The notes: generated by a model from the sequence alone, not told the origin. 64,000 bases of DNA from an uncultured Campylobacterales bacterium (GCA_947494995.1 CANLWY010000007.1:1-64000), one strand, 5' to 3'; shown: positions 1 through 8,696, counted from the first letter of the stretch. A program made the numbers and translations.

Positions 1-12
1 TGAGTTTTTACT

Positions 13-64
13 AAAGCTTATCTTTATCAACTTCTTTAAGTTGCTAACGGTAAGCTTTTTTTTT
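13..64 (+). terminator. Rho-independent terminator of a gene left of the window
   Basis: An outer inverted repeat, AAAGCTTA (13-20) with TAAGCTTT (51-58), encloses an inner perfect 6-bp stem, CAACTT (28-33) with AAGTTG (38-43). A run of T follows to position 64. This is a good plus-strand intrinsic terminator. No coding sequence can be seen before it, so the gene it ends lies outside the window. Confidence 0.7.
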
Positions 65-94
65 AGCCTAGCTTTTTATTTATCTAGTTTGTTT

Positions 95-382
95 TTATTC
101 TTTCTCTTTTTTATACCCTTGTGTTATATAGTACTCTTTATCTTTTTGATTTAAGCATTTGTAGTCAATGATTATATATTTTTTTTGTACTCTTTTTTTT
201 ATCAATTTTAATTCACTATTTATATCTTCACAAGTTTCACTTGCTTCATCCAAGGCATTTTCTCTTGTGTCTGATGAACTTGAATATGTATTAAAACCAA
301 TTTGATGAGTTGTTTTACCTGAACATAAAGTAAAAGAAATAACAAGTGTTGAAATAGTAAGTATTTGTAAAAGTTTTTGTTT
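95..382 (-). pseudogene. Small lipoprotein-like ORF lacking a start codon
   Basis: The minus strand holds an open frame of about 95 codons. It begins with a hydrophobic signal-like stretch (LLQILTISTLVISFTLCSG), a lipobox-like Cys, and then a polar Lys/Glu-rich domain ending at a TAA (95-97). A stop codon lies at 383-385 immediately upstream, and no ATG, GTG or TTG precedes the signal sequence. The first in-frame TTG falls after it and would leave 51 residues. A TATAAT box (409-414) and an AAGGAG Shine-Dalgarno (392-397) are intact just upstream. Either the start was lost by an indel in the A-rich tract at about 380-390, or a rare codon such as ATA (362-364) is used. I do not recognise the family. 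The -1 residue of the lipobox is Leu, which is atypical. Confidence 0.45.
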
Positions 383-408
383 TTATTTTTTCTCCTTTTG
401 TATAATGG

Positions 409-414
409 ATTATA
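409..414 (-). promoter_or_regulatory. -10 element for the start-less lipoprotein ORF
   Basis: The minus strand reads TATAAT here, about 12 bases before an AAGGAG Shine-Dalgarno (392-397). This matches the sigma70 -10 boxes seen upstream of other genes in the window. The expected transcription start is near 402, which would give a very short leader. Confidence 0.45.
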
Positions 415-552
415 AAGGCAAAAAGTTTCTTTTTGGTGTTAAGATATTAATTTAATAAAAAAATGTTTTTTTGAATACTCTATGGAATTATATAGATAGT
501 TTATTTTAAATACAAGGCTATAGATATTAGATGATTGTAAGTTTTAAGAAAT

Positions 553-587
553 AAAAAAAGGCCAGTTGTAAAACAACTGACCTTTTT
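553..587 (-). terminator. rpsU terminator
   Basis: GGCCAGTTG (560-568) and CAACTGACC (574-582) form a 9-bp stem with a 5-base loop. The one apparent mismatch becomes a G-U pair in the minus-strand transcript. That transcript then runs into seven U residues (553-559). It sits about 20 bases after the rpsU stop codon. Confidence 0.85.
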
Positions 588-606
588 CTTGGTAGAAAAC
601 GAATTA

Positions 607-819
607 TTACAGTCTAGACTCATATCGTCTAAGCATGTATAATCTCTTAAGCATTTTCTTTCTAGCATTGATTTTTTGCTTTTTTCTGATCTCTGTCATT
701 GGCTCAAAAAATCTTCTAGCTCTAGTTTCAGTAACAATAAGATTTCTATCACATTGTTTCTTAAACCTTCTGTACGCTTCGTCGAAAGATTCATTATCTT
801 TTACTTTAATGCCTGGCAT
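607..819 (-). CDS. rpsU: 30S ribosomal protein S21
   Basis: The 70-residue basic protein starts [20 protein letters not shown] and continues with the Arg/Lys-rich helical tail typical of S21 ([16 protein letters not shown]). S21 binds the small ribosomal subunit near the 3' end of 16S rRNA and affects initiation. The length is normal for the family. The gene is monocistronic: it has its own TATAAT box at 858-863, an AGGTG Shine-Dalgarno before the ATG, and an intrinsic terminator just downstream. It is divergent from moaC. Confidence 0.96.
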   Translation of the reverse strand: MPGIKVKDNESFDEAYRRFKKQCDRNLIVTETRARRFFEPMTEIRKKQKINARKKMLKRLYMLRRYESRL

Positions 820-857
820 GTAAAGTTCACCTACTTTCTTTTTAAATTTAGACGTGC

Positions 858-863
858 ATTATA
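858..863 (-). promoter_or_regulatory. rpsU -10 box
   Basis: The minus strand reads TATAAT about 39 bases upstream of the rpsU ATG, which predicts a start near 851. No clear -35 is visible, as is usual for Campylobacterota sigma70 promoters. Confidence 0.6.
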
Positions 864-902
864 TTTAAAGTTTACTTAATTTCAATTTAATTAAATAAAA
901 GT

Positions 903-908
903 TATAAT
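903..908 (+). promoter_or_regulatory. moaC -10 box
   Basis: TATAAT lies 29 bases upstream of the moaC TTG start, within an AT-rich divergent spacer shared with rpsU. An AAAAAGG Shine-Dalgarno follows at about 923-929. Confidence 0.6.
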
Positions 909-936
909 TTATGAGATATATAAAAAAGGTTTTATT

Positions 937-1407
937 TTGGATTTAACACATTTAGATGATAACAATAGACCAAAAATGGTTGATGTATCAGAAAAAGATG
1001 ATACTACAAGAGTTGCAGTTGCTTCAGGTCAAATTTCTATGAGTCAAGAAGCTTATGATGCAATTATGGAGAATACAACAAAAAAAGGGCCTGTGATTCA
1101 AACTGCTGTTATTGCTGCAATTATGGGTGTTAAAAAAACTAGTGATTTAATTCCTATGTGCCATCCTCTTTTGTTAAGTGGAATTAACTGTGATATTGAA
1201 GAGTTACCACAACTCCCAGGTTTTAAGTTATATGTTACTGCTAAACTAACAGGACAAACAGGTGTTGAAATGGAAGCCTTAACAGGAGTTTCTGTTGGAC
1301 TTCTTACTATTTATGATATGGTAAAGGCAATTGATAAATCAATGATTATTTCAGATGTTCAACTAGAAAAGAAATCTGGTGGTAAAAGTGGAGATTTTAC
1401 TAGATGA
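937..1407 (+). CDS. moaC: Cyclic pyranopterin monophosphate synthase MoaC
   Basis: MoaC converts the GTP-derived 3',8-cyclo intermediate made by MoaA into cyclic pyranopterin monophosphate, the first stable intermediate of molybdenum cofactor synthesis. The 156-residue protein has the family landmarks: MCHPL in the middle, [20 protein letters not shown], and the C-terminal KSGGKSGDF. Family length is about 155-165 residues. The start is a TTG placed 7 bases after an AAAAGG Shine-Dalgarno, and no better ATG exists upstream. The stop codon overlaps the next gene (ATGA at 1404), so the two are translationally coupled. Confidence 0.96.
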   Translation: MDLTHLDDNNRPKMVDVSEKDDTTRVAVASGQISMSQEAYDAIMENTTKKGPVIQTAVIAAIMGVKKTSDLIPMCHPLLLSGINCDIEELPQLPGFKLYVTAKLTGQTGVEMEALTGVSVGLLTIYDMVKAIDKSMIISDVQLEKKSGGKSGDFTR

Positions 1408-1667
1408 TTGATTTAAATAAGCACAAGCTTAAGTTAGATTATCCATGTTCATGGAAATACAAAATTGTTATATTAGAAAATACAAATGCAAAACATGTTT
1501 CAAATGATATCTTTGGAGAAAGAAAATATTCTTTAAAAGAATCAAAGGTAAGTAAAAAAGGTAAGTTTAAAAGCTACACTATAGAGCTTATTGTTCATAA
1601 TGATGATGATAGAGAAGAGTTACATAGACTTCTTGGTGATCATAAAGACATAAAGATGGTATTGTAA
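1404..1667 (+). CDS. DUF493 (YbeD/HP0495-like) domain protein
   Basis: An 87-residue cytoplasmic protein with the YbeD/HP0495 pattern: an N-terminal [10 protein letters not shown] strand, a central basic loop, and a C-terminal [13 protein letters not shown]. The family has a small ferredoxin-like fold and may act in regulation, but no catalytic role is established. It overlaps the moaC stop by 4 bases (ATGA) and is followed 2 bases later by the Tat-signal peptidase gene, so it is the middle gene of an apparent operon. The function remains unknown. Confidence 0.8.
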   Translation: MIDLNKHKLKLDYPCSWKYKIVILENTNAKHVSNDIFGERKYSLKESKVSKKGKFKSYTIELIVHNDDDREELHRLLGDHKDIKMVL

Positions 1668-1669
1668 AT

Positions 1670-2653
1670 ATGAAAAGAAGAGAGTTCTTAAAGTCTTCAT
1701 CAGTTTTAACGCTGTATTTTAGTACACAAAATTTAATAGCTAGTGAAGAGAATAAGGGAACTTTTTTATCAAATCTTTTTGGTGATTTATTTGAATCTCC
1801 AAAAGAGAGAGTTGTTTTAAGAGATAGTAATGAAGATGTTTTAAAGGTTTTAAAACCCAAAGATATAATAGTTAAAAAAGTAGAAAATAAAACTTTTCCT
1901 AAAATTGAAGAAACTATTGTAGAAGAAGGTATGATTAAAGAAGATAAAACATTAGTAAATAATGAAAAAGAGATAAAATCTCACAAAGATGTATTTATAG
2001 ACAAAAAAAACATTGAAGAGTTTGTTTCTGTAAGAGAAAAACTAAAACTAGTACAAAATCATGTAGGTTATGGAAACTTTAATATAATCAGTTTTGACGA
2101 GATGTTAAAGGTTGCAAAATATTCAAATAAAATAGAATCATACACAAAAAAAGAGTTAGAGTTTTTAGAATCAATTTTTTACTATGATCCTAAATATCAT
2201 GGCTTTTATGGTAGAAAAGTATCAGATAAGATAACTCAGAAAATCAATAAAAATGAAGTATCAAAAATTCCTTATACTGGGCACTACCTTTTTAAAGGTG
2301 AACCAGAAAAAATATATAATAGAATGGTTGAAGACATTGGAGATTCATTAGTTTTAACTTCAGGGGTTAGAAGTATTGTTAAACAAACAAAACTATTTTT
2401 AGACAAAATTGACTCTGTTGATGGTAATATGTCTGTTGCTTCTAAATCATTGGCTCCTCCTGCATATACATATCATAGTATTGCTGATTTTGATGTTGGT
2501 AAAAAAGGTTTTGGCTATGATAACTTTACTTCTAGATTTGCTCTAACTGAAGAGTTTCAAGCTATGAGAAAATTAAAATATATAGATATGAGATATACAA
2601 TAAACAATAAGGATGGAGTAAGGTATGAACCTTGGCATGTTAAGATTATTTAA
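1670..2653 (+). CDS. Tat-exported VanY-type (M15) D,D/L,D-carboxypeptidase-like protein
   Basis: The N-terminus MKRREFLKSSS is a twin-arginine signal (RRxFLK). Residues about 25-120 are a long Lys/Glu-rich linker. The C-terminal third carries the M15 zinc peptidase pattern: SGVRS at about 231, a His followed by two Asp (YHSIADFD; H269, D273, D275), and ExWH (E320, H323) near the end. M15B enzymes remove the terminal D-Ala from peptidoglycan stem peptides. The gene overlaps the start of csd4, which encodes another stem-peptide carboxypeptidase, so a joint role in wall trimming is a reasonable inference. Tat export suggests the protein folds and binds its metal before export. Exact substrate specificity cannot be read from the sequence. 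Confidence 0.82.
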   Translation: MKRREFLKSSSVLTLYFSTQNLIASEENKGTFLSNLFGDLFESPKERVVLRDSNEDVLKVLKPKDIIVKKVENKTFPKIEETIVEEGMIKEDKTLVNNEKEIKSHKDVFIDKKNIEEFVSVREKLKLVQNHVGYGNFNIISFDEMLKVAKYSNKIESYTKKELEFLESIFYYDPKYHGFYGRKVSDKITQKINKNEVSKIPYTGHYLFKGEPEKIYNRMVEDIGDSLVLTSGVRSIVKQTKLFLDKIDSVDGNMSVASKSLAPPAYTYHSIADFDVGKKGFGYDNFTSRFALTEEFQAMRKLKYIDMRYTINNKDGVRYEPWHVKII

Positions 2654-4007
2654 ATTATTATTGGTTTCACTTTTTATACAAAATCTTTTTGCTTCTACCC
2701 AAAGTTTTGAATTTGATTTTATTAAAAAAGGTGTTCAGGATGATAACACTCTTTTGATAGTTGGTGGTATTCAAGGTGATGAACCTGGAGCTTTTATGGC
2801 TGCTTCACTTATTACTACACATTATGAAATAACAAAAGGTTCAGTTTGGGTTGTTCCTAATTTAAATTTCTATTCGATTATAAAACGTTCTCGTGGTCCT
2901 TTTGGAGATATGAATAGAAAGTTTGCTGATTTAGCAGAAAATGATCCTGATTATAACTCTATTCAGAGAATAAAAAAATATATAAAAGCTGATGAAGTGA
3001 AAGTGGTATTGAATTTACATGATGGTAGTGGTTTTTATAGAGAAAAACATGAAAACTGGTCTTTTTCTCCTGATAGATGGGGACAAAGTACTATTATTGA
3101 CCAAGCAAATTTAGATATTGAATATTATGGAAATCTTGAAGAGATATCAACAAAAGTTTGTGAACATGTAAACAAGTATTTATTAAGAGACAGAGACTAT
3201 TACAGTGTAAAAAATACTCATACAAGAATGGGTGATAAAGAGATGGAAAAGACTCTTACTTATTTTGCAATAAATAGTGGAAAAGCAGCTTTTGGAAACG
3301 AAGCTAGTAAAGTTTTGCCTCTACATGAAAGAACGTATTATCATTTAGTCGCACTTGAAAAGTACATGCAAATTATGGGAATAGAGTTTAAAAGAAAGTT
3401 TGAACTTAATTCTTTAAGTGTTAAAAATGTAATTGACAATGATATTTATATCTCTTTTTATGATGAAAAGATACAGCTTCCTCTTAGTCAGATAAGAAAT
3501 ATTCTGAAATACTTTCCTGTAAAAAAAGATGGGACTTTAGAGTTTACTCCATCAAATCCTTTAATGACTATTATCAAAAAAGATGGAACTTTTATGATTC
3601 ATTATGGAAATAGAAAGTTAGCAAATTTAAAACCAGACTATTTAGATATGGAAGAGACTACAAAAAATATTATAATGAATATTGATGGTAAGCAAAAAAG
3701 CATTAGATTAGGTTCTATTGTTGATGTTGATTCAAGTTTTGAAATAAAGCCATTAGAAGAGTATAGGGTAAATGTTATAGGTTTTGTGCAAAAAGGTAAA
3801 AGAGATGAAGCCGGAATTACAATAAAAAGAGAAGGTATTCAAAAAAGATTCTCTGTTGATAAGAATGGCTTTTTGTTTAGAATAGAGTTTTACAAAGATA
3901 AAAAATTTGCAGGAATGATTTTAGTAAATTTTGATAAAACAAGATCAATTGAAGATAATCTTTCTCTTGCTTCAAAAAAAGCTAAAAGTGTTACAAGCTC
4001 TTTGTAA
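2625..4007 (+). CDS. csd4: Csd4/Pgp1-like peptidoglycan D,L-carboxypeptidase (M14)
   Basis: This is a homologue of H. pylori Csd4 and C. jejuni Pgp1, which trim tripeptide stems to dipeptides and are needed for helical cell shape. A signal peptide (LLLVSLFIQNLFAS) is followed by GGIQGDEPG, supplying the unusual Gln/Glu zinc ligands (Q50, E53). NLHDGSGFYR supplies the His ligand (H133). The length of 460 residues fits the family (about 440). The ATG at 2625 is preceded by GGAG, but an alternative ATG at 2637 would give a tighter signal peptide. It overlaps the upstream VanY-like gene by 29 bases. Its last codons lie in a terminator hairpin. Confidence 0.93.
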   Translation: MNLGMLRLFKLLLVSLFIQNLFASTQSFEFDFIKKGVQDDNTLLIVGGIQGDEPGAFMAASLITTHYEITKGSVWVVPNLNFYSIIKRSRGPFGDMNRKFADLAENDPDYNSIQRIKKYIKADEVKVVLNLHDGSGFYREKHENWSFSPDRWGQSTIIDQANLDIEYYGNLEEISTKVCEHVNKYLLRDRDYYSVKNTHTRMGDKEMEKTLTYFAINSGKAAFGNEASKVLPLHERTYYHLVALEKYMQIMGIEFKRKFELNSLSVKNVIDNDIYISFYDEKIQLPLSQIRNILKYFPVKKDGTLEFTPSNPLMTIIKKDGTFMIHYGNRKLANLKPDYLDMEETTKNIIMNIDGKQKSIRLGSIVDVDSSFEIKPLEEYRVNVIGFVQKGKRDEAGITIKREGIQKRFSVDKNGFLFRIEFYKDKKFAGMILVNFDKTRSIEDNLSLASKKAKSVTSSL

Positions 4008-4014
4008 CACTTTT
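3984..4014. terminator. Bidirectional terminator hairpin embedding stop codons
   Basis: AAAAGTGTTACAA and TTGTAACACTTTT are perfect 13-base arms around a GCTCT loop. The csd4 stop (4005-4007) lies inside the right arm. The stop of the convergent minus-strand gene (4013-4015) touches the end of the same arm. A/T tracts on both sides would let it work in both directions. Confidence 0.8.
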
Positions 4015-4270
4015 AATCAACAAGTTCTTGTTTGATTCTCTCTTGATTTAATTTTTTACAAGCTGATTTATATAATTCTTCAACTCTTTCTTCTTCATCA
4101 TGAATAAGTTCTGCAATTTCTTTAATCTCTTTTTTCTCTTCATATGCGATAAAAACTTTTAACTCTTTTTTTGTAAATTTTCTTTTTAGTACTTCTTTTA
4201 ATTCTTTTTCTTCTTTTAATGTACCAACTAATTTATCAATATGTGAAAGTACTGATTCTCTTAAATCCAT
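4013..4270 (-). CDS. Small charged helical protein of unknown function
   Basis: This 85-residue protein is almost entirely Lys/Glu-rich helix. The central part (KKELKVFIAYEEKKEIKEIA) followed by a second helix resembles the helix-turn-helix spacing of sigma-factor region 4 proteins, which is only a visual impression. There is no signal peptide or membrane segment. It lies 6 bases after surE in the dnaE-surE operon and probably shares that transcript. I do not recognise a named family. Confidence 0.65.
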   Translation of the reverse strand: MDLRESVLSHIDKLVGTLKEEKELKEVLKRKFTKKELKVFIAYEEKKEIKEIAELIHDEEERVEELYKSACKKLNQERIKQELVD

Positions 4271-4276
4271 AATTAA

Positions 4277-5071
4277 TTATTCTCCTTCTTTTATCCAAGT
4301 GTTTAATTTGTCAATATCATCATATGATGTTAAGTCCAACATTATAGGTGTAATTGACACATAGTTTGCTTTAATTGCTTCAAAATCACAATTTTTATCT
4401 TCACTTTCTTGCCAAATTAAAGGATGAAGACCTATCCAATAAAACTCTTCTCCTCTTGGATTGTGATGTCTATGGGTATCATTTCCATACTCTCTGTAAC
4501 CAGCTTTTGTAACTTTTATTCCTTTACACTCTTCAATTTGAATAGGAGGAATATTTACATTTAAAAATTTTCTTTTAGAAAGAGGAAATTCATTATCTAA
4601 AATTTTCTTTGCAAGATCTACAATTGTTTTTTTTGCTAAGGCAAAATCCCAAGCATTTTTTATATCATGGCAGTTGTCTTTGCAAACTTGTGAAATAGCG
4701 ATAGCTGGAATCCCATGTAACACTGCTTCCATAGCACCAGCTGCTGTTCCACTGTAAGTAAGGTCTTCTCCCATATTTGCACCAATATTGATACCACTAA
4801 TAACTAAATCAGGTTTATATCCTTCTTTAAATAGATTATTTAAAGAGATAAAAATACAATCAGTAGGGGTACCATCATCAATCTTATAGTAATCATCATT
4901 TACACTATCAAGTCTTAGTGGCTTATCTAGGGTTAAACTATGTCCACAAGCAGATTTATTTCTAGCAGGAGCAACTACAATTATCTTTGCTATTGGCTTT
5001 AAAGCATCAATTAGAACTTTTAATCCAATTGCATCAAAACCATCATCATTTGTTAGTAAGATTTGTTTCAT
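4277..5071 (-). CDS. surE: 5'/3'-nucleotidase SurE
   Basis: SurE is a metal-dependent nucleoside monophosphate phosphatase linked to stress survival. The N-terminus LLTNDDGFDAIG carries the paired Asp metal ligands, followed by SACGHSLT and GTPTDCIF, then SGINIGANMGEDLTYSGTA, all typical of the family. The 264-residue length is normal. Its ATG overlaps the dnaE stop by 4 bases (ATGA), so it is translationally coupled to the DNA polymerase gene. Confidence 0.96.
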   Translation of the reverse strand: MKQILLTNDDGFDAIGLKVLIDALKPIAKIIVVAPARNKSACGHSLTLDKPLRLDSVNDDYYKIDDGTPTDCIFISLNNLFKEGYKPDLVISGINIGANMGEDLTYSGTAAGAMEAVLHGIPAIAISQVCKDNCHDIKNAWDFALAKKTIVDLAKKILDNEFPLSKRKFLNVNIPPIQIEECKGIKVTKAGYREYGNDTHRHHNPRGEEFYWIGLHPLIWQESEDKNCDFEAIKANYVSITPIMLDLTSYDDIDKLNTWIKEGE

Positions 5072-8000
5072 ACTACTACAAAAGCTCCTTCAATCTGTTT
5101 TATAAGTTGTTCAACATTTGAAGTTACTCTATATCCAGTTTCAAGTTCTATATCAGCTAGTTTTGTTTTTACAATAACTTTTAGTGCACGTTTACCTTGG
5201 TTATTTGCAACTATCTCTTGAAGCTTATAGATTGTTTCATTTGTTTCTACATAGGGAATAGCAATTGTTAAAGGAGGCTCTTCTTTTTCAACATGTTTTG
5301 TTCTAACTTTCTCTTTTTGCGCTTCTTTTAAAGTCTCGATTTTAAGAATATTCATTCTTGTAAAATCACCATCTCTTGTAACTTTTACTTTAAAAGCAAT
5401 AGGTTCATCTAAATCAAAATCAGTTTCAAGCTCTTTTAGTCTATTTTCAAAAAGCATAAGTTCAATATTTCCATGAAGGTCAAGGATATTTGCTATTCCA
5501 AACTTATTACCTTTTTTAGAAATTTTTTCAGTAATTTCTTCAATCTTTCCTACAATAATCGCTTGAGAACCATCGGCAACTTCATCAAGTTCAGAACTTA
5601 GAGTATAGTTGATTTTTTCAAGTTGCTCTCTATATGAATCAAGAGGGTGTCCAGAAACATAAAAACCTAAAGAAGCTTTTTCGAATTCTAAAATCTCTTT
5701 AGCATCAAACTCTGGTAAATCTTCAAGTTCAATTTCTATTCTAGTTAATTCATCACTATCTCCAAATAAAGAACCAGTAGCCATTTTCTTTGCTTTTGCA
5801 GCATTTCCAACGGCTTCACCAATAAGTTCAATTTGTTCTAATATAGCACGTCTACTATATCCAAAAGAAGTAAGGGCTCCAGATTTTGCTAGGGACTCAA
5901 TAACTCTTTTATTTACTTTACTTCCATCAATTCTAGAAATAAAATCAGATAAGTTCTCAAACTCTCCATTTTCATCTCTTTCTGCAATAATAGAATTAAT
6001 AGCAACATCTCCTGCACCTTTAATGGCACCCATACCGAACATTACTGTCTCTTTTCCATCAATCTGCGTTGCAGAGAATACTGAGTATGATTTATTTATA
6101 TCAGGTGGGAAAAGGTCAATATCTAGTCTTTTTACTTCATCCACATATCTTACAACTTTATCAGTATTATCTTTTTCAAGTGTAAGAAGGGCTGCCATAA
6201 ACTCTGTTGGGTAGTAGCATTTTAAGTATGAAGTATAAAATGTAACAAGTGCATAGGCTGCTGAGTGAGATTTGTTAAATCCATATCCTGCGAATTTTAC
6301 AATAAGGTCGAAAAGTTCTTCACAGTGTTCTTTGTTATAACCTTTTTTAACTCCACCTTCAGCAAACTCACCTTTAAGTCTATCCATCTCTTCAACAATT
6401 TTCTTACCCATAGCCCGTCTAACTAAGTCAGCTCCTCCAAGTGAGAAGCCACCAATAGTCTGTACAATCTGCATAACTTGCTCTTGGTAAACAATAACCC
6501 CATAGGTTGTTTCAAGGATTGGTCTTAATGGTGCATCAAATTCATCATAGAAGTAATTGATCTCTGCTCGTCCATGTTTTCTATCAATAAAGTCATCAAG
6601 CATCCCTGACTCCATAGGCCCTGGTCTGTATAGTGCAAGAACGGCTACTGTATCCTCAAAGTTTGATGGTTTTAATCTTTTACATAAATCTTGCATACCT
6701 GCAGATTCTATCTGGAATAGTCCAATTGTATTTCCTGTTTGGATTAGGTCATATACACCTTTGTCATTTACATCAGTTTTAATAAAGTCAATTCTTTTAC
6801 CATGTCTTTTTTCAACAAGTTTATTTGCTTCTTCAATAACTGTTAGGGTTTTAAGTCCAAGGAAGTCAAATTTAATTAAGTCAACATCTTCTACATATTT
6901 TCCATTATACTGGGTTGCTAGTGTATCAAGTCCCGAAGGTTTAAAAAGTGGTGTTTTATTCCATAAAGGTTCATTGGAGATTACAACCCCTGCTGCGTGG
7001 GTACCAGCATTTCTATTTAGACCTTCTAATGCTAAAGCAAATTCCCAAACACGGGCTGCTTGTGGATCAGAATCACAAAGCTCTTTTATTTTTGGTTCTT
7101 TTGCATAAGAGTCAGTTAGATTTATTCCTAATTCATCAGGGATTAGTTTTGCCATAGCGTCTGCTTTTGAGTAAGGCATATCTAATACTCTTGCTACATC
7201 TCTAATAACTCCTTTTGCTAAAAGTTTACCAAAGGTAATAATTTGAGCAACATTGGCACGACCATATTGTTCAACAACATAGTCAATAATTTCACCCCTT
7301 CTTGATTGACAGAAGTCCATATCGATATCGGGCATTGATACCCTCTCTGGATTTAGAAATCTCTCAAAAAGTAAGCCATAAGGCATAGGATCAATATCGG
7401 TAATAAAAAGTGAATATGCAACAAGTGAACCAGCTGCTGAACCCCGTCCTGGACCAACAGGTATTTTCATCTGTTTTGCAACAATTACGAAATCCCAAAC
7501 AATAAGCATATATCCTGGGAATTTCATATTATTAATAATATCAATTTCTACTTGTAGTCTATCTCTATACTCTTGATGCTTCTCTTCTGGAACAATTTCT
7601 AATCTTATTTCCAGACCTTTCCAACACTCGTAAATAAATAGAGCCTTATCATTTTCTAATGAATACTCTTCATCAGGAAAAGGAATAGCTTGATTTTGTT
7701 CTATTAATTTATCTCGTGTAAATTTAAAGTTTGGAGGAGTTGGGTTTCCTAGTTTAATCTCTAAATTACACTTATCTGCAATCTCTTGTGTTGCATGAAT
7801 AGCTTCAGGAATATCTGCATAAAGCTTAGCAATTTGTTCGGGTGTTTTTAAATAAAACTCGTGAACTGAGTGTCTTAATCTATTAGGGTCATCATAAAGT
7901 TTATTCATTGCAATACACATAAAAGCTTCATGTGCATCAGCATCTTTTTGATTTAGATAGTGTGTATCATTTGTTGCAACTAGTTTAATCCCTGTTTCAT

Positions 8001-8613
8001 GAGCAATCCTTAATATTTGGTCATCAACAAAATGTTGGTCACCAATTCCATGTCTCATAATCTCTAGATAGAAATCATCTCCAAAAATTTCTTGATACTC
8101 TAAGGCTATCTCTTTTGCTCTATCATAACCTAAAGCACCATTTTTAACGTTTCTTTGGTTTTGTAAGTTTAGGTGCCAGTTTATTTCACCTTGTAAACAA
8201 GCAGCAGAACATACAAGTCCTTCTGAGTTTTCACGTAAAAGTTTTTTGTTTATTCTTGGGTAGTAATAAAAACCATGCATATAAGCTTGTGAACTTAAGT
8301 ACATAAGGTTTTTATATCCTGTTTGATTTTTTGCATAAAGACATAAGTGAAATCTTTGTCTAGTTGTTTTATCATCTATTTCATCAGAGTTATGAATATA
8401 AGCTTCCATTCCAATGATAGGTTTTATATCTTGTGCTCTCATCGCATTGTAAAAGTCTATGGCACCAAACATATTCCCATGATCTGTCATGGCAACAGAG
8501 GTCATTCCCATCTCTTTAACTTTTTTTGCTAAGGGTTTAATCTTATTAGCACCATCAAGTAACGAATATTCTGTATGTAAATGTAAATGTGTAAATTGTG
8601 GAGTTTCTGACAT
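5068..8613 (-). CDS. dnaE: DNA polymerase III alpha subunit
   Basis: This is the replicative polymerase catalytic subunit, 1181 residues, DnaE1-like. An N-terminal PHP domain begins HLHLHTEYSLLDGANKI (about residues 9-25) with TDHGN at 43-47. The polymerase domain has GPGRGSAAGS (387-396) and the catalytic PDIDMDF (about 428-434). A C-terminal OB-fold region (SQAIIVGKIEEITEKISKKG) follows the tandem HhH region. The gene has its own TATAAT box at 8641-8646 and is followed by overlapping surE. Several plus-strand open frames inside it are shadows. Confidence 0.98.
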   Translation of the reverse strand: MSETPQFTHLHLHTEYSLLDGANKIKPLAKKVKEMGMTSVAMTDHGNMFGAIDFYNAMRAQDIKPIIGMEAYIHNSDEIDDKTTRQRFHLCLYAKNQTGYKNLMYLSSQAYMHGFYYYPRINKKLLRENSEGLVCSAACLQGEINWHLNLQNQRNVKNGALGYDRAKEIALEYQEIFGDDFYLEIMRHGIGDQHFVDDQILRIAHETGIKLVATNDTHYLNQKDADAHEAFMCIAMNKLYDDPNRLRHSVHEFYLKTPEQIAKLYADIPEAIHATQEIADKCNLEIKLGNPTPPNFKFTRDKLIEQNQAIPFPDEEYSLENDKALFIYECWKGLEIRLEIVPEEKHQEYRDRLQVEIDIINNMKFPGYMLIVWDFVIVAKQMKIPVGPGRGSAAGSLVAYSLFITDIDPMPYGLLFERFLNPERVSMPDIDMDFCQSRRGEIIDYVVEQYGRANVAQIITFGKLLAKGVIRDVARVLDMPYSKADAMAKLIPDELGINLTDSYAKEPKIKELCDSDPQAARVWEFALALEGLNRNAGTHAAGVVISNEPLWNKTPLFKPSGLDTLATQYNGKYVEDVDLIKFDFLGLKTLTVIEEANKLVEKRHGKRIDFIKTDVNDKGVYDLIQTGNTIGLFQIESAGMQDLCKRLKPSNFEDTVAVLALYRPGPMESGMLDDFIDRKHGRAEINYFYDEFDAPLRPILETTYGVIVYQEQVMQIVQTIGGFSLGGADLVRRAMGKKIVEEMDRLKGEFAEGGVKKGYNKEHCEELFDLIVKFAGYGFNKSHSAAYALVTFYTSYLKCYYPTEFMAALLTLEKDNTDKVVRYVDEVKRLDIDLFPPDINKSYSVFSATQIDGKETVMFGMGAIKGAGDVAINSIIAERDENGEFENLSDFISRIDGSKVNKRVIESLAKSGALTSFGYSRRAILEQIELIGEAVGNAAKAKKMATGSLFGDSDELTRIEIELEDLPEFDAKEILEFEKASLGFYVSGHPLDSYREQLEKINYTLSSELDEVADGSQAIIVGKIEEITEKISKKGNKFGIANILDLHGNIELMLFENRLKELETDFDLDEPIAFKVKVTRDGDFTRMNILKIETLKEAQKEKVRTKHVEKEEPPLTIAIPYVETNETIYKLQEIVANNQGKRALKVIVKTKLADIELETGYRVTSNVEQLIKQIEGAFVVV

Positions 8614-8640
8614 GATATTTCTTTAATATTTATTATCGCG

Positions 8641-8646
8641 ATTATA
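8641..8646 (-). promoter_or_regulatory. dnaE -10 box
   Basis: TATAAT on the minus strand, 28 bases upstream of the dnaE start. It is flanked by TCGCGA, giving the same 11-base block (TCGCGATTATA on the plus strand) that precedes pyrG. Confidence 0.6.
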
Positions 8647-8696
8647 ACGAATTGGTCTTTAAATTTTAGATGAATTTTTAGATTAATTCTTTAAAT

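Noticed and set aside
1588-1860. 90-codon minus-strand open frame
   Set aside because: Antisense to the DUF493 and Tat-peptidase genes, which have convincing starts, coupling and motifs.
6557-7108. 183-codon plus-strand open frame
   Set aside because: Lies wholly antisense to dnaE polymerase codons. Composition (Ser/Pro-rich) is that of a reverse-strand shadow.
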